From Paracentrotus lividus (Eukaryota > Echinodermata > Echinoidea > Camarodonta > Echinidae), in contig CALNVZ010001721.1 of assembly GCA_940671915.1 (NCBI GenBank), positions 43,594,742 through 43,658,741 of the forward strand: a DNA stretch of 64,000 nt, read 5' to 3'. The notes beneath the pieces are model-generated. The model was not told the DNA's origin. It saw only the letters and a list, made by a program, of their open reading frames with translations, and did no database searches. A program made the position numbers and the translations under genes. This document shows positions 12,449 to 25,600 of the stretch, in pieces. Within the stretch, counting starts at the first letter, position 1; each line of letters begins with the position of its first letter.

Positions 12449-13174
12449 GTAAGTTACCCTTTCAAAGGTGTTAATATATTTAAAATATGATTATTTTGCT
12501 ACTGAAAATGTTATAATTTCAAAATGTGTTCACTTGTAAGATTTATGATTAGGTAAGGAGTATTGAGTGTCTTAAAGCATATGGCTACGGCTTGGAAAAT
12601 ACTCAGTTCGGTCCCACATGTTCAAAATCATGTAAGTTGTCCTGGGAGTTGTAAAAGAAATTGCGGTAATTTTAGACTTTTAAGTTTAATGAAATTTAAT
12701 TTAGAATGATTGATTTTTGGCAATATCAGATGGGTGTGTGTGTATGAATTTAAATTTTTCAAATGTAAATTTACAAGCGGGGACAGCTCGACAGTGTGTG
12801 AGTGAAATGCAGAAATGAGAGTGAGATTGGCCAATTCAGAATTCGCAAATGCAGCCTTATTCTCAAAACATATTGACAAAATGACATGTCATCTGAAATG
12901 ATTTGAGAAGGAATTTAAAATGATTGATATTTGAACTAGATAGTTTTTTAGTCTTTCATATACTTTAATTTCACTGTTTTATTTTACTGTTGGTGATGAT
13001 GATCATTCACAGTTGTGCAAAATTGATCCTGAAAAAGAAAATTCTTTGGCTTGTTTTAATTGATTCGTCTTATTTATTGATGCACTTTTTGTCTGGGTTT
13101 TGTGCTTGTATTAAAGATAATTAAGGTCTCAAGCTCGCCCTTCTCGCCTTTTTTTCTATTTTTTTCTGTCCTAG

Positions 13175-13333
13175 ATTATTAAGCAATCATGACATCGTTG
13201 GCACAGCAGCTTCAGAGGTTGGCAGTTCCTGAAGCAAGGGCTGCTGCCGCTGCTCAGAGGAAAGACAGAAAGTCATTGCTCTTCGACCCCGCTGAAGCAG
13301 GCGGACTAGATAAAGATACATTCTATGCCATTG
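13175..13333 (+). CDS. HEATR1: HEATR1 exon 2 (start codon)
   Basis: The acceptor is at 13173-13174, the ATG at 13189, and the donor ATTG|GTAAGC follows 13333. It encodes MTSLAQQLQRLAVPEARAA through SLLFDPAEAGGLDKDTFYAI, closely matching the human N-terminus, including SLLFDP. The in-frame start is the only one supported by homology. Confidence 0.92.
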
Positions 13334-16300
13334 GTAAGCTATGTTGGGTATTGATTTCAAGTAATATTCCAATCTATCTCAATTCAGGTAAATGCAGCCA
13401 TGACAAAAATGATGACTATATTATATAAAATAAATATTTTATTAATGTATCATAAATTGATATGTATATTTACCACTGGCTTCATTTCTTAAAAAAAAAA
13501 AAAAAAATATTCTACATGATCTAAAGTGACATGTTTTTAGATGTGGTAAATCTGCTTCTTAAATAAAATGGGGTATTGATATTTTTCATAGCAATTAGAC
13601 CCTACCTAAATGTCCTGTCATTTAGCTCAGGAAAATGGAGGTCCTAGAATACTCTACTTTAGGTTGTTTACCTTGAAGATACTATTTTTCCAAAGTAGAA
13701 ACATCATTGATTAATATGGTTGAATAGTAAGTTTTTAATATGATATATATAACTATTAATAACTTCTCTCTAATCTTATATATTTTTTATTATTCTAATA
13801 GGTGTTTAAGGGTGTACAAGAGTTGCAGGGACATTGATCCACGGATTCAAGATTTGAAAGTCTTTTTGTGGATGAGCGTCCAAGTCCTTGGAACGTTCTA
13901 TTGAAAGTAGAGAGATCAACCGACAGACTGGGAATAAGAGATCAGAAGGTTCTTGTTGAATGTCTCCCCTCATATTTCCTTCTCAAGCCAGCCCGATCGT
14001 TAGCATGAGTCTCGACACTTGAGAGGGCATTGAGCTGGTGTAACAGGTTTGTTTCAACATTATTATTCAGTTTTTCTACAAAGATGCACCACGCCGTTAC
14101 ACCGGGGTAGCCGAGTCATAATCGCGGGGCAGGGCATTGTGTAGCAGCACTTCTTGTCCATTAGTGTCGTTTAGTAGTATCGTGTTTCACAGGCTGAGTA
14201 TCATTTTTCATGATGTATGCATCGGTGCAAACATAATCAACAATGCCTTTTTTCCTTCTTTAATTAATCTGATAAGAAGATCTAGAAGGGTTTTGTTAGA
14301 TGTTCCCCCGTGATTTCCTATCTCCAAGCCAGCCATGAGGAAGGAACTTGAATGGCTGGTGTACAGGTTTGTTCAAATTATTATTTTTATCTACAAATGA
14401 TGCACCACGCCGTACACTGGGGTACCGTCATAATCCGGGGCATGGCAATGTACAGCGCCCTCTCTTGTCCATTAGCGTACAGTTATACTGTTTTACCAGG
14501 TGAGTATCATTTTCACGATCGTATGATCGGTGCAACAATAATCACAATGCCTTTTTTCCTTCTTTAATATAATCTAATGACAATAACAATAACAAATTTA
14601 TTATAGTAACTACTAAGAATTTAGATATAATTTTGGACAGTTTGGTAACCCAGGGTACAGTGCTAAAAATAAAATGAATAATTCAACAAAATGGCAGATT
14701 TTTAGTTGGTACCCCAGTGTACCAAATACTGCATCGATGCTGTTATCAATCTGGGGGGCGTTTCACGAAACCGTCATAAGTCTAACTTCTTGACTAAATC
14801 GGAGATAGTGAACGACTTGTCCACAAGCGGGTTCCACGAAGCCCACTCTGACAAGATCGAGGACAACAAGCTGACTAAATACTTATGACAGCTCCGAACC
14901 TGTCATATCTTTTGGAGAGCGCTGATACGTCAAACGCAATTTATGGCAAGCGATCGGTTTGGGCGAATTGTATTTGCCGCGAAAATCTTGATTTTCTCAT
15001 TTTTGTTCACACAAAATGTGACAACTTCAGGATTTCGGTCTAATATGCAGAAAATAAATGGTTGTTAACAATTGAGTGCTTTTTATATTCAATAAAGAAA
15101 TAATATCTAGTAATATATCCAATCAAGAAATAATATTGAGTAAATTGCAAAAGCATTATTTAGCCTACCATAAGGCTACATGTATATAAAGAGACCCGCA
15201 GAGACTACGCTGGTACTTAAAATCGATCTATTAGTCCCAAAATAAGTCATTTTGAATATATATTTTTTTTAATTACAATGCACTATTGATTTCTGTTTGT
15301 CAGCAAACAGAAAATTTAGGAAAAACCTCAATCTAGGTCCATTTTCAGCTAGCATACTTTTTTATAGTCTGATTTACGAAACTATCAAATTAGCGCATCC
15401 GGGGGTACCCGTCTCATGTTCTGACGTGGTCTTATTAATTTCATGATTGACACCTTCTAAATATATGCAGTAAGGAACATTGTGCGTTTTAATACACATT
15501 ATATAAATTATACATAATTTTATGAGTTTTCATAGTATTTTTGACCGATTTTATCACGTCAATTTTCGATAATATTGATTTTTTTCTAAAACATAGTTTC
15601 TAAATATCAGCGAAACCGTGATTAAGGCTATTCCTCGATGACATCGTCTCCGATAATATCGATATCACATGTTGTCTAACTTGGAAGAGCTTCGTGTAAC
15701 CGACTTAGTAAGATTGGAGCTAACTACGTGGTTGGCAGATAAAGATATGACTAACTTGTCCATGGTTTCGTGAAACGCCCCCATGATTCCCATTGTGCGG
15801 TAAACTTTTCTTTCAACTTCATTTGTTTGCAAAAGCCCATAAAAAACATTGATGTCTTAAACAGGATCTCAACTAAAAAAAAGATACAAATCTTCTAATC
15901 GTTCCCCGAGATAATTATTAGATTTCAATAATTAATTTCTCTGATTTGTCTGATTTGATTAGAATGATTTTAGTTTGGGTTTTCCTTTGATAATGAGGTT
16001 TTTTTCAACATACTTTTTATATTTTAAATTTCACATTGCTATACTTATTATGTATTTATATCTTATTATTGTATCTTAGGTTTCATATTCATGAGTACAA
16101 TATCGATGACCTGATGATGTGTGTGCTTCCTTACCATGAAACCAAGATATTTGTCAGAGCTGTTCAGCTCCTCGACCTCAAAAACAAGAAAACCAAGTGG
16201 AATTGGTTGGCACCTATTCAGGTAAAATTCATTTCTTTTTACATCAAGCAGCAAGGTTTTCACTGAACTTTAAGGTTTATTTTTTTTCTCTCAGAAGACA

Positions 16301-16656
16301 AGAAGGATAGTGAGAATATGCTCAGGGTGGGTAGGTTCTCTTTCAGAACCACTAATAACCTCAAGAAAGAATACTTGGTGCACCATGAAACCTTGCACTG
16401 TTTATCGTTTTACAACTAGAGAAAACTTCAAAGAATATTTAAGAATGGAAATGTTTTTTAATTGTTAAGAAGTATACCACATTTTTCTGAAGTATTATTA
16501 AAGAAAGCACATTTTAAAAACAAAATCTTGTTTAGCTTATAAAGTTGTGAGTGATTAATAGAGCAAACTATGAAACTTTTTTTTTTTTAATGCCATGTAC
16601 CTATTCATATTGAAAAAATTTTTTAATTTTTTTTATTTTATTTATTTTATTTTATT

Positions 16657-16687
<31 letters not shown>

Positions 16688-19600
16688 TTTTTNNNNNNNN
16701 NNNNNNNNNNNNNNNNNTTGGGGGGGGGGGGGGGTTATGTTGGTCTATGGGCTTTTTTTCCCTTCATGAGAATTGGTTAATAAATATTTTGGTCCCGAAT
16801 ATGGAAATACATAAGTTAACTATTACTAATAACTTGCCTTCACTTCACAGAACCAGGAGTGAGTTTATCCGCGCTGTTCCTCGTAATCACTGCATCTCTG
16901 ATCGTCGGATTTTTCCATTCATCTAGTGAGCTCCTATACTTTGCAATCAAGGTAAAGCATTAGTTGAATCCTTTGTTATGTTGTTATTTATAGTGTCTGC
17001 AGTGTGTTCCTCCGTGGCCTTACTTGTGGCTTGTCTAAGAAGAAAAATCTTGATACAAAGAGATTTTTTTAAATTATATCACACATATGTGATGCGTCAC
17101 GTCGAAAGGAGAGACTATTCGCAATTTGAAATCATTTTATTTGATATTATTGATCCCTGATTCATTGCCTTGAATTTGATATATAACGACTGTAAAGGAG
17201 TAAATAGAAGTGAGATATTAGCTCTGAACGCGTGGGAGAATTGTGCTCTTTGGAAATCAAAATCAAGAGAAAACGTCTGCGAAGTTTGACTTCCTTTGTA
17301 CCCCGCGCCAGAAATAAGGAACACTCTGTCACGCTGGTATATTGTACTCACCGAAATGCCCTAGCAACCACTTGTTACAAAGGTGAACGATTGACCAATG
17401 AGGAGCTGCATTCAGGTATACAGAGAACACAATACTGCGTCCGTACGCAATGATCGAGGCAAGCGCATAACGGCGATGTTCAAATCTTCTCAAAAAAAGA
17501 AAGCTGAATTTGGTTAGTTGTTTTTAATTCTTCGTCAAATAAATGAAACCGTCATGCTCTTTCTAATTGTTTAAGAAAAAAGTCCGCTCTTTTAAGAAAA
17601 GTGTTTACCAATCCTGGCGCCATAAATTAGTTAGAACAAAACTATTTTAAAACTTTTTTGGGGTTTTATTCCGAGTTTGCGTGCGTTCTTGAATGTCAAT
17701 CGCGTACTCTTACTCATAATAAATGCGAGTCATTTGATCTGAACTCTGTGCGGAATATTTTTAATGCATATAATGGTCTATAGACTAAAATTATTCTTGT
17801 AGCGGCTTTATGCATTTTGTTTATATTCTTTGAATAAGTATATGATAGAGATATGCCTCAAAATGTTTTAATAAATTATTTGCGCCTCACGAATGTATTT
17901 AGAATTTCTCTGATCACGTTTATGAGGTGGCTAGGTTGCTTAAGACAATGAAATAAAAACGTAATGATTTGCTCGATCTCGTCTTTTATTGATCAAACTT
18001 GTTACTAGTAATAAGAAGATATTAATAATTTTTAGAAATGAATTATTTTAAGAGTAAATCGTATTTTGTTTCGTCGTGTTTAGTAAAACGCTACTTTATA
18101 AACAATTACTATTGTAAAAATGCAGAATTTGCTAGTAGCTATGGGTGCTATTCACTTGGAGACGTCTCCGCGACGTCTCAACAACGTAGAACTGTAAGAG
18201 AAAGGTTAAAGACCAAAATGACGTGGTAAGGATTTTACGGTAGCATTTGGAGTGCCTCACGCCCTTAGTATGTTTTCGTATCTCCAATAAGATAATACGT
18301 CACACCGAATTTAAAACAGATTGTTTCGACTAAGCAGAACAGCACTCAGAGTAAAATAATCAGCCCCTTCTTTAGCGCGTCTTAGTTCTACTCAATGATG
18401 CATATATCAACCAAGTTTTAAAACCATATTTTTTTCATTTTAATTAGCATTCTTACGCGTCTTAACTTTAACCTAAAATACTTGTATAGAAGTATTATGA
18501 TCACGTCACCTCTTTTGGTGCTCTATGTTTCCTGATGGACCAATTTTGTTTTAGGAGTTTTAATTTCCATCAGGAAACAGATATTGCGGCCCTAAATAAA
18601 ATGCTGAAATAACTTCATTTGGGATCCAGATAGCTAAGTCAAGCAAATAAGTAGCTTTTCCCCACAATAACCCCCCCCCGCGCACCACGATTGTTGATTG
18701 GACATTCGTTTGGTGCTCCGCTATCCCCGGATGAAACTGCTTTATTCACAGCAGGTTGTGTGGCATCGCACAGCTGAGTGTAGTAAGAGAGTTTAGTTGC
18801 TATTCGTCAGCAAACAACACGAAACAAAACCAATAGAAATCAAAAACACAAATGACCGTGAACGTCCAACAAACAAAGCCATGCGTTGCTAAGGGCGGAG
18901 CTAAACGGAGAGGGGAATGAGCGGTGGACGTCGGCGCTTGTATGTCCGGAAAAAAAAAAATTATGACCTGAAAAAAACCTCGCGCCGAAAAACTGCTTTT
19001 TTACCACTTTCCCGTTATATTTCACTAGTCATTTTTTACAGGAGCAAAAGATAAGCATAGGTAGAACCGAAAAATAATAAAAAAAATTTCCTCAAAATTT
19101 TGAGTTATTTTATTAGTTTGTCGATTTATCCGGATTCTTTGATCTCCGATTCTCTGCTCATTTCGACAAGACGTATCAAATATCATCACGAGATTCACCT
19201 TTACCCTGGATGTATTGTGACAATTTTTTATGGTAACTAAAATATTTTTAAAAACCCTTTACCTTCAAATATCTACCTTCTTGTTTCAGGCTCAAAAGAA
19301 AACTGCCCTTCCTGGGGACAGCCCCTCAGGCACTCTGACGCCCTGCTCCGTGTCCTATTTCCTTCTATGCCGCTATCACTGTGTCTCCGCCATCTCATCA
19401 CGGGTGCAGTCAAGAGAACCTTCTTGGCCTCATCCTTCCTGTTTCCTCCTGCGGGGTCTGAAGCCCAAGTACTTGGTTACAAGACGGCGCCGACTAACAT
19501 GGATTATCATGCCAGTGGCGCGATGTCTATCAAGCATGGAATGATCCTCTTGTTGGCGCGACTCGATGAGAGCCATGTGCGAGGTGGGGAACGGATCCTA

Positions 19601-22600
19601 AATTTCTGTCACACTTTGATTTTCTGTAAGAGTTGAAAATTTTCATAGGACAAACATTAAATGTTTGAAACTCCAGTGTTAAAGGTTCTCTCACTTTAAA
19701 AAGGAAGATATCCGTATGTGAATTTATGCTAGGATGGGTAATAAATCCAGTTGCTTCGAGGATATGAGTCTAATTGCTTATAATTACATAATACTTGCTT
19801 CCTTCACAGAAACCAGGAGTGAGTTTATCCCGACTTTCCCTCGTAACTCACTGCATCTCTGATCGTGGATTCTTCCATTTCATCTGTGAGCTCCCTATAC
19901 TTGCAATCAAGGTAAAGCATTAGGTTGTAATCTTTGTTATGTTTGATGCATTTAAACTAGTGTAACTGACAAGGCAATGTGTCTTTCCCCCGTGGCCTTA
20001 CTTGTGGCTTGATCTAAGAAGAAAATCTTGATACAAAGAGATTTTTTTAAATATATCACACATATGTGATGCGTCACGTCGAAAGGAGAGACTATTCGCA
20101 ATTTTTGAAATCCATTTTATTTGATATTATTGATCCCTGATTCATTGGCCTTGAATTTGATATAACCGACTGTAAAGAGTAATAGAAGTGAGATATTAGC
20201 TCTGAACGCGAGGAGAATTGTGCTCTTTGGAAATCAAAATCAAGAGAAAACGTCTGCGAAGTTTGACTTCCTTTGTACCCGCGCCAGAAAAAATAGGAAC
20301 ACTCTGTCACCCTGTGTATATTGTACTCACGAAATGCCCTAGCAACCACTTGTTACAAAGGTGAACGATTGACCAATGAGGAGCTGCATTCAGGTATACA
20401 GAGAACAATACTCGTTCGTACCGCATGATCGAGGCAAGCGCATAACGGCGATCGTTCATCTTCTCAAAAAAAGAAAGCTGAATTTGGTTAGTTTGTTTAT
20501 ATTTCGTCAAATAAATGAAAAACGTCATGCTCTTAATCTATTGTTTAAAGAAAAGTCGCGTACTTTTAAGAAAAGTGTTTACCATCCTGCGCCATAAATT
20601 AGTTAGAAACATAACTATTTTAAAACGTTTTTTGGGGTTTTATTCCGATGTTGCGTGCGTTCTTAAGAATGTCAATCGCGTACTCTTACTACTAATAAAT
20701 AGCAGCGAGTCATTTGATCTGAACTCTGTGGAATATTTTTAATGCATATAATGGTCTATAGACTAAAATTATTCTTGTACAGGGCTTATGCATTTTGTTT
20801 ATATTCTTTGAATATAGTTATGATAGAGATATGCCTCAAAATGTTTTAAATAAATTATTTGCGCCTCACGATGTATTTAGAATTTCTCTGATCACGTTTT
20901 ATGAGTGGCTAGGTTAGCTTAAGACAATGAAATAAAACGTAAATGATTTGCTCGATCTCGTCTTTTATTGATCAAACTTGTTACTAGTAATAAGAAGATA
21001 TTAATAATTTTTAGAAATGAATTATTTTAAGAGTAAATCGTATTTTGGTTTCGTCGTGTTTAGTAAAAGCTACTTTATAAACAGCATTACTCTTAGTAAA
21101 AACTGCAGAAATTTGCTAGTAGCATATGGGTGCTATCATCCTTGGAGACGTCTCCGCGACGTCTCAACAACTCGTCTCAAACTGTTCTAAGCCGTTTAAA
21201 GTTGTTTCAAAGTAGTTCCAAAAAGTGAGATACCAGCCGCAGTTATAAACTAGAGTTGACTTTGCACTCCCCGCCCTTAGCTCATTGTTTTTCCACATAA
21301 GCAATTATCAACCAATTTTTAAAACCATATTTTTTTTTCAACAATTTTAAATTGGCAATCTCTTTACGCGTCTTAAGACTTTAACCTAAATACTTGTATC
21401 AGAAGTATATGATCACGTCACGTCTTTGTGTGCTCTATGTTTCCCTGATGGAACCAATTTTTGTTTTAAGGGAGTTTATAATTTCCATCAGGACAACAGA
21501 TATCGGCGGCCCTAAAATAAATGCTGAATAATTCATTTGGATGCAGATAGCTAAAGTCAAGCAATAAGTAGCCTTTTCCCCACAATAACCCCCCCCCCCA
21601 CCCGATTGTTAATTTGACATTCGTTTGCGTGCTCCGCTATCCGGATGAAACGCTGCTTTATTCACAGCAGGTTGTGTGGCATCGAACAGCTGAGTGTAGC
21701 TAAGAGAGTTTTAGTTCGCTATTCGCTCAGCAAAAACGAAACGAAAAAGCCAATAGAAATCACACAAACCATGACCGTGAACGTCCAACAAACAAAGCCA
21801 TGCGTTGCTAAGGGGCGGAGCTAAACGGAGGAGGGGAATGTAGCGGGTGGACGTGTCGACTTGTATGTCCGGAAAAAAAATTATGACCTGAAAAAAACCT
21901 CGCCCAGAAAAACTGCTTTTTTACCACTTTCCCGTCACGTTATCAATTTTCACCTTTATGAGCAAAGATGAAGCATGGTAGAACCAGAAATAATAAACAA
22001 AAATGTTTCTCAAATTTTGAGTTTTTTATTAGTTTGTCGATTTACTCGGATCTTTGATCTCCGACTTCTCTCTCATTTCGACAAGACGTATCACATATCA
22101 TCACAGATTCAACTTTACCTGATGTATTGTGACAATTTTTTATGGTAACTAAAATATTTTTAAAAACCCTTTACCTTCAAATATCTACCTTCTTGTTTCA
22201 GGCTCAAAAGAAAACTGCCCTTCCTGGGGAAGCCCCTCAGCCACCCTCTGACGCCCCTCTCCGTGTCCTATTTTCCTTCTATGCCGCTACCCTCGTCTCC
22301 GCCATCTCATCACCGGGTGCAGTCAAGGAAACCTTCTTGGCCTCCATCCTTCCTTTCCTCCTGCGGGGTCTGAAGCCCAAGTACTTGGATTACAACGGCG
22401 CCACCTACATGATTATATGCCAGCTGGGCGTGTCTTCAACACTGAAGATCACTCTGTTGGAGCCACTCATGGAGGCCATGTGCGAGGTGGGTGAACGGAT
22501 CCTAAATTTCTGTCACAATTTGATTTTCTGTAAGAGTTGAAAATTTCATAGGACACAATAACATGTTTACTCCATGTTAAAGTTTCTCCACTTTAAAAAA

Positions 22601-25600
22601 AGAAATATCAAGTTGTGAATTTATCTACATGTATATCCATTGCTGAGATATTTAATTATTATAATTACCCCCGCCCCCCCCCCCAACATCAACGAAGATT
22701 TAGCTGAACGCCATCTATCCTTCTCTAAGATATAGGTGGGGGAGGGGGTCAAATTGATATCTTCCAGTCTAATTATGCCCTTGAAAAGCCCAGTCATAAT
22801 TAGGTCCAAAGAATACTTCATGATGATTTTTAGGTGTTTTCACCAATTTGGATCAATTTTCTCTGGGACGAACATCAACATAAGGGGTTGTGGTAGCTCA
22901 GTTGGTAGAGCACCTGTCTAGTAATCAGGAGGTCTTAGGTTTGAATCTCGATAGAATCCCATTTTCTTTGCTCATTTTTTCATACATATTTCAGGTCAGT
23001 TTCATTCTTTGTGCAAAATTTCTTGAAGAATTAAATATACCTTGCTCTTTATTCTTCTCCCTGTAGCATGTGAATCCTGCTATGATCCAGCAGATGTTGG
23101 GATGCTTAGCTGTGCTGTGTAGGACTCAGAATCTTAAACAACTACCTGGAAAGTAAGTAGAATAAACTTCTCTATCATTAACTAGAAAAATATAATATAA
23201 TGTGCTTAAATTATGGACAATCCAATATAGAGTATGTCGACATGTTCCAAAGTAGCGGGAAATTTGACACTATACAAAATAATGCAGGTTATCATCATCA
23301 TCATCAAATATACTTTCTTCAATAGAAGGTAATAATAAGGATCACATTTAGTAAGGGAAGCATAATTTTAGGGGGAAAAAACATGATAAGCTTAAAAGTG
23401 GTCAAGATTTGTGGAGGAAAGAAAGGTTTGAATTTAAGTCTTTTTATGATCCTTTTTAAAGTAGTGACTCTATTTCATTTACTTCAAATCATATTTATGA
23501 AACTTTAATATTCATATGGTCTTGAAAGGTTTCGATTTACAGTTCATTAGATAAATATTTGTGCTGAATAAATGTGCAATATTGTAGCTTCACATGTTTT
23601 CTTGTCAACTTTCCTTTCAGAGTGATGTTTCAGATCTGTTCCATGCCCAAGTTCTTGATCTCCCTCATCCAGCTGTCAAAGTCACACAACATCACTCCAC
23701 TGCTGTCTGCCCTGCTCCCTCACCTAACCACCACAGCAATCAATGCAGAAGTCAGTGAGGAAAACCAACTTCCAGAGGGGTGCAAAGAGGTGGATCTAAT
23801 AGCCTCACTAACTGGAGTTTTGAGGGAAACTCATATTGACAGCCATATTGTTGTTGCAACTGCAAGGTACAGGAAACAATACTTAAAGAAATTGTTATGA
23901 CGAAATGCAAATCTTAGGACATGGACATATAAATGTATCATCTTTGTATATCTCTATGGTTGGATGGTTGAATGTAAATGTGTTTTGACATGTGTATCAA
24001 TCACTCAGATATATTTTGTCCCCGCCGAACGAGTTCGAGCAGGGGACTATGAAACGGGCTCCGTACGTGTGTATGTGTGTCCGTCCGTCCGTCCGTCCGT
24101 CCGTCCGTCCGTCCGTCCGTCCGTATGTGACCAAAATCTTCAATTTGCTACTCCTTCGCCATTTTTCATCCAATTTCGATTCCGTTTTCTTTATATGATA
24201 GCACTAGGTGATAGCTACAAAACTTCTTCACAAATTTGCACCTATTGACTCTGACCCTATTGACTATAAGTAATGGCTACAAAAATGCTACTCCTTCGCC
24301 ATTTTCGTCCGATTTCGATTCTGTTTGCTTTATGTGATACACTAGTGAGACTACAAAACTTCTTACAGAATTTTACTTTTGCCCCTTGACCTTGACCTCA
24401 TTTGACCCTTTATTTAATTGCTAAAAAAAGCTACTCCTTCGCCATGTTTCATCCGATTCAGATATCCGTTGCATTATGTGTTACTACTAGGTGGGACTAC
24501 AAAACTTCTTCGCGGAATTTGACTTTTGACCCCTGTTACCTTTGACCTGACTTTACTTATATTGTACATTGGCTCACAAAATGACTCCTTCACATTTTTC
24601 ATCGATTCGATCCGCTTGCTTATGTGATACACTAGGTGAGGACTACAAAACTTCTTCACGAATTTTGACTTTGATGACCCTTTGACCTGACCTTGATTTT
24701 TAGTACCTATATTGTTAATTGGCTCAAAAAATGCATACTCCTTCGCCATTTTTCATCCGATTTCGATTCCGTTTGCAATATGATTGCACTAGGTGAGGGA
24801 CTACAAAACTTCTTCACAGAATTTGACTTTTACCCTTTGACCTTGACCTTGATTTTGAACCTATATTGTTAATTGGCTAAAAAATGCTACTCCTTCGCCA
24901 TGTTTCATCCGATTTCGATTCCGTTTGCATTATTGATAGTACTATGAGACTACAAAACTTCTTCGCGGAATTTTGACTTTTGACCCCTTTGACCTTTGAT
25001 CCTGACTTTTACTTATATACATTGGCTACAAAATGCTACTTCTTCGCCATTTTTTACCTGATTTCGATTCCGTTCTCCTCATGTATATCATCTTATCGTG
25101 ATATAATGGGAATTTTACATTATCGGCGGGGACATATATTGCGCATCGCGTAATTTACTAATCCACTTGTTTATGTCTTGGACTGACCTTTTAATTTCAC
25201 CATCCGAAAGACGTGACTGAGATTCAAAATTTTTGCCCATCAGACTTGGTTTCTAGATACTAATACTGAGTGGAACTTTAACATTTCTCATTATTCATTA
25301 TCTTTATTAAGCGATTTTCTCAGTCTCAATTTAAAACATACGCATGTGTCTATGTGCCCATGTATTCATTTGTTCAGTATAATAAGAAGTTGTTTAACCC
25401 ATTGGGGACTGAGCCCGAATATATTCGGGCTGAGGTCTATGGGAAATGTGTGTTGTAGCCAAATCAGCTCGTCTCCAACAGGTTAAGATATTTAACTTGG
25501 TCACTAGCACCTTGTCATAATTGGAGTAGACCGCATTGTTTTAAAGCCAGTACGAACCTGCAGCCTTATATAGCACCACCTCATGTCCTCAACTACCCGA

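Larger units (their letters stand above)
16840..22625 (+). repeat. 2.9-kb direct duplication (copies ~16840-19730 and ~19795-22625)
   Basis: Two adjacent copies offset by about 2,910-2,960 bp each contain exon 5, the intervening intron and exon 6 of HEATR1. Long blocks are identical (for example at 17241-17290 and 20217-20266). The differences are mainly one-base gains and losses spread evenly over coding and noncoding DNA. Copy A is the noisier. This is the signature expected of uncorrected long reads placed beside an accurate contig rather than of evolved divergence. A real duplication is not excluded. Confidence 0.9.

Noticed and set aside
22884..22960. Functional tRNA-Thr(AGT)
   Set aside because: A and B boxes are good but the acceptor stem and an anticodon-stem pair do not match; kept only as a tRNA-like/SINE feature.
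24040..24140. Open frames rich in VRPSVRPS
   Set aside because: Direct translation of the CCGT microsatellite; the same happens at 30940-31000 and in antisense as GRTDGRTD.
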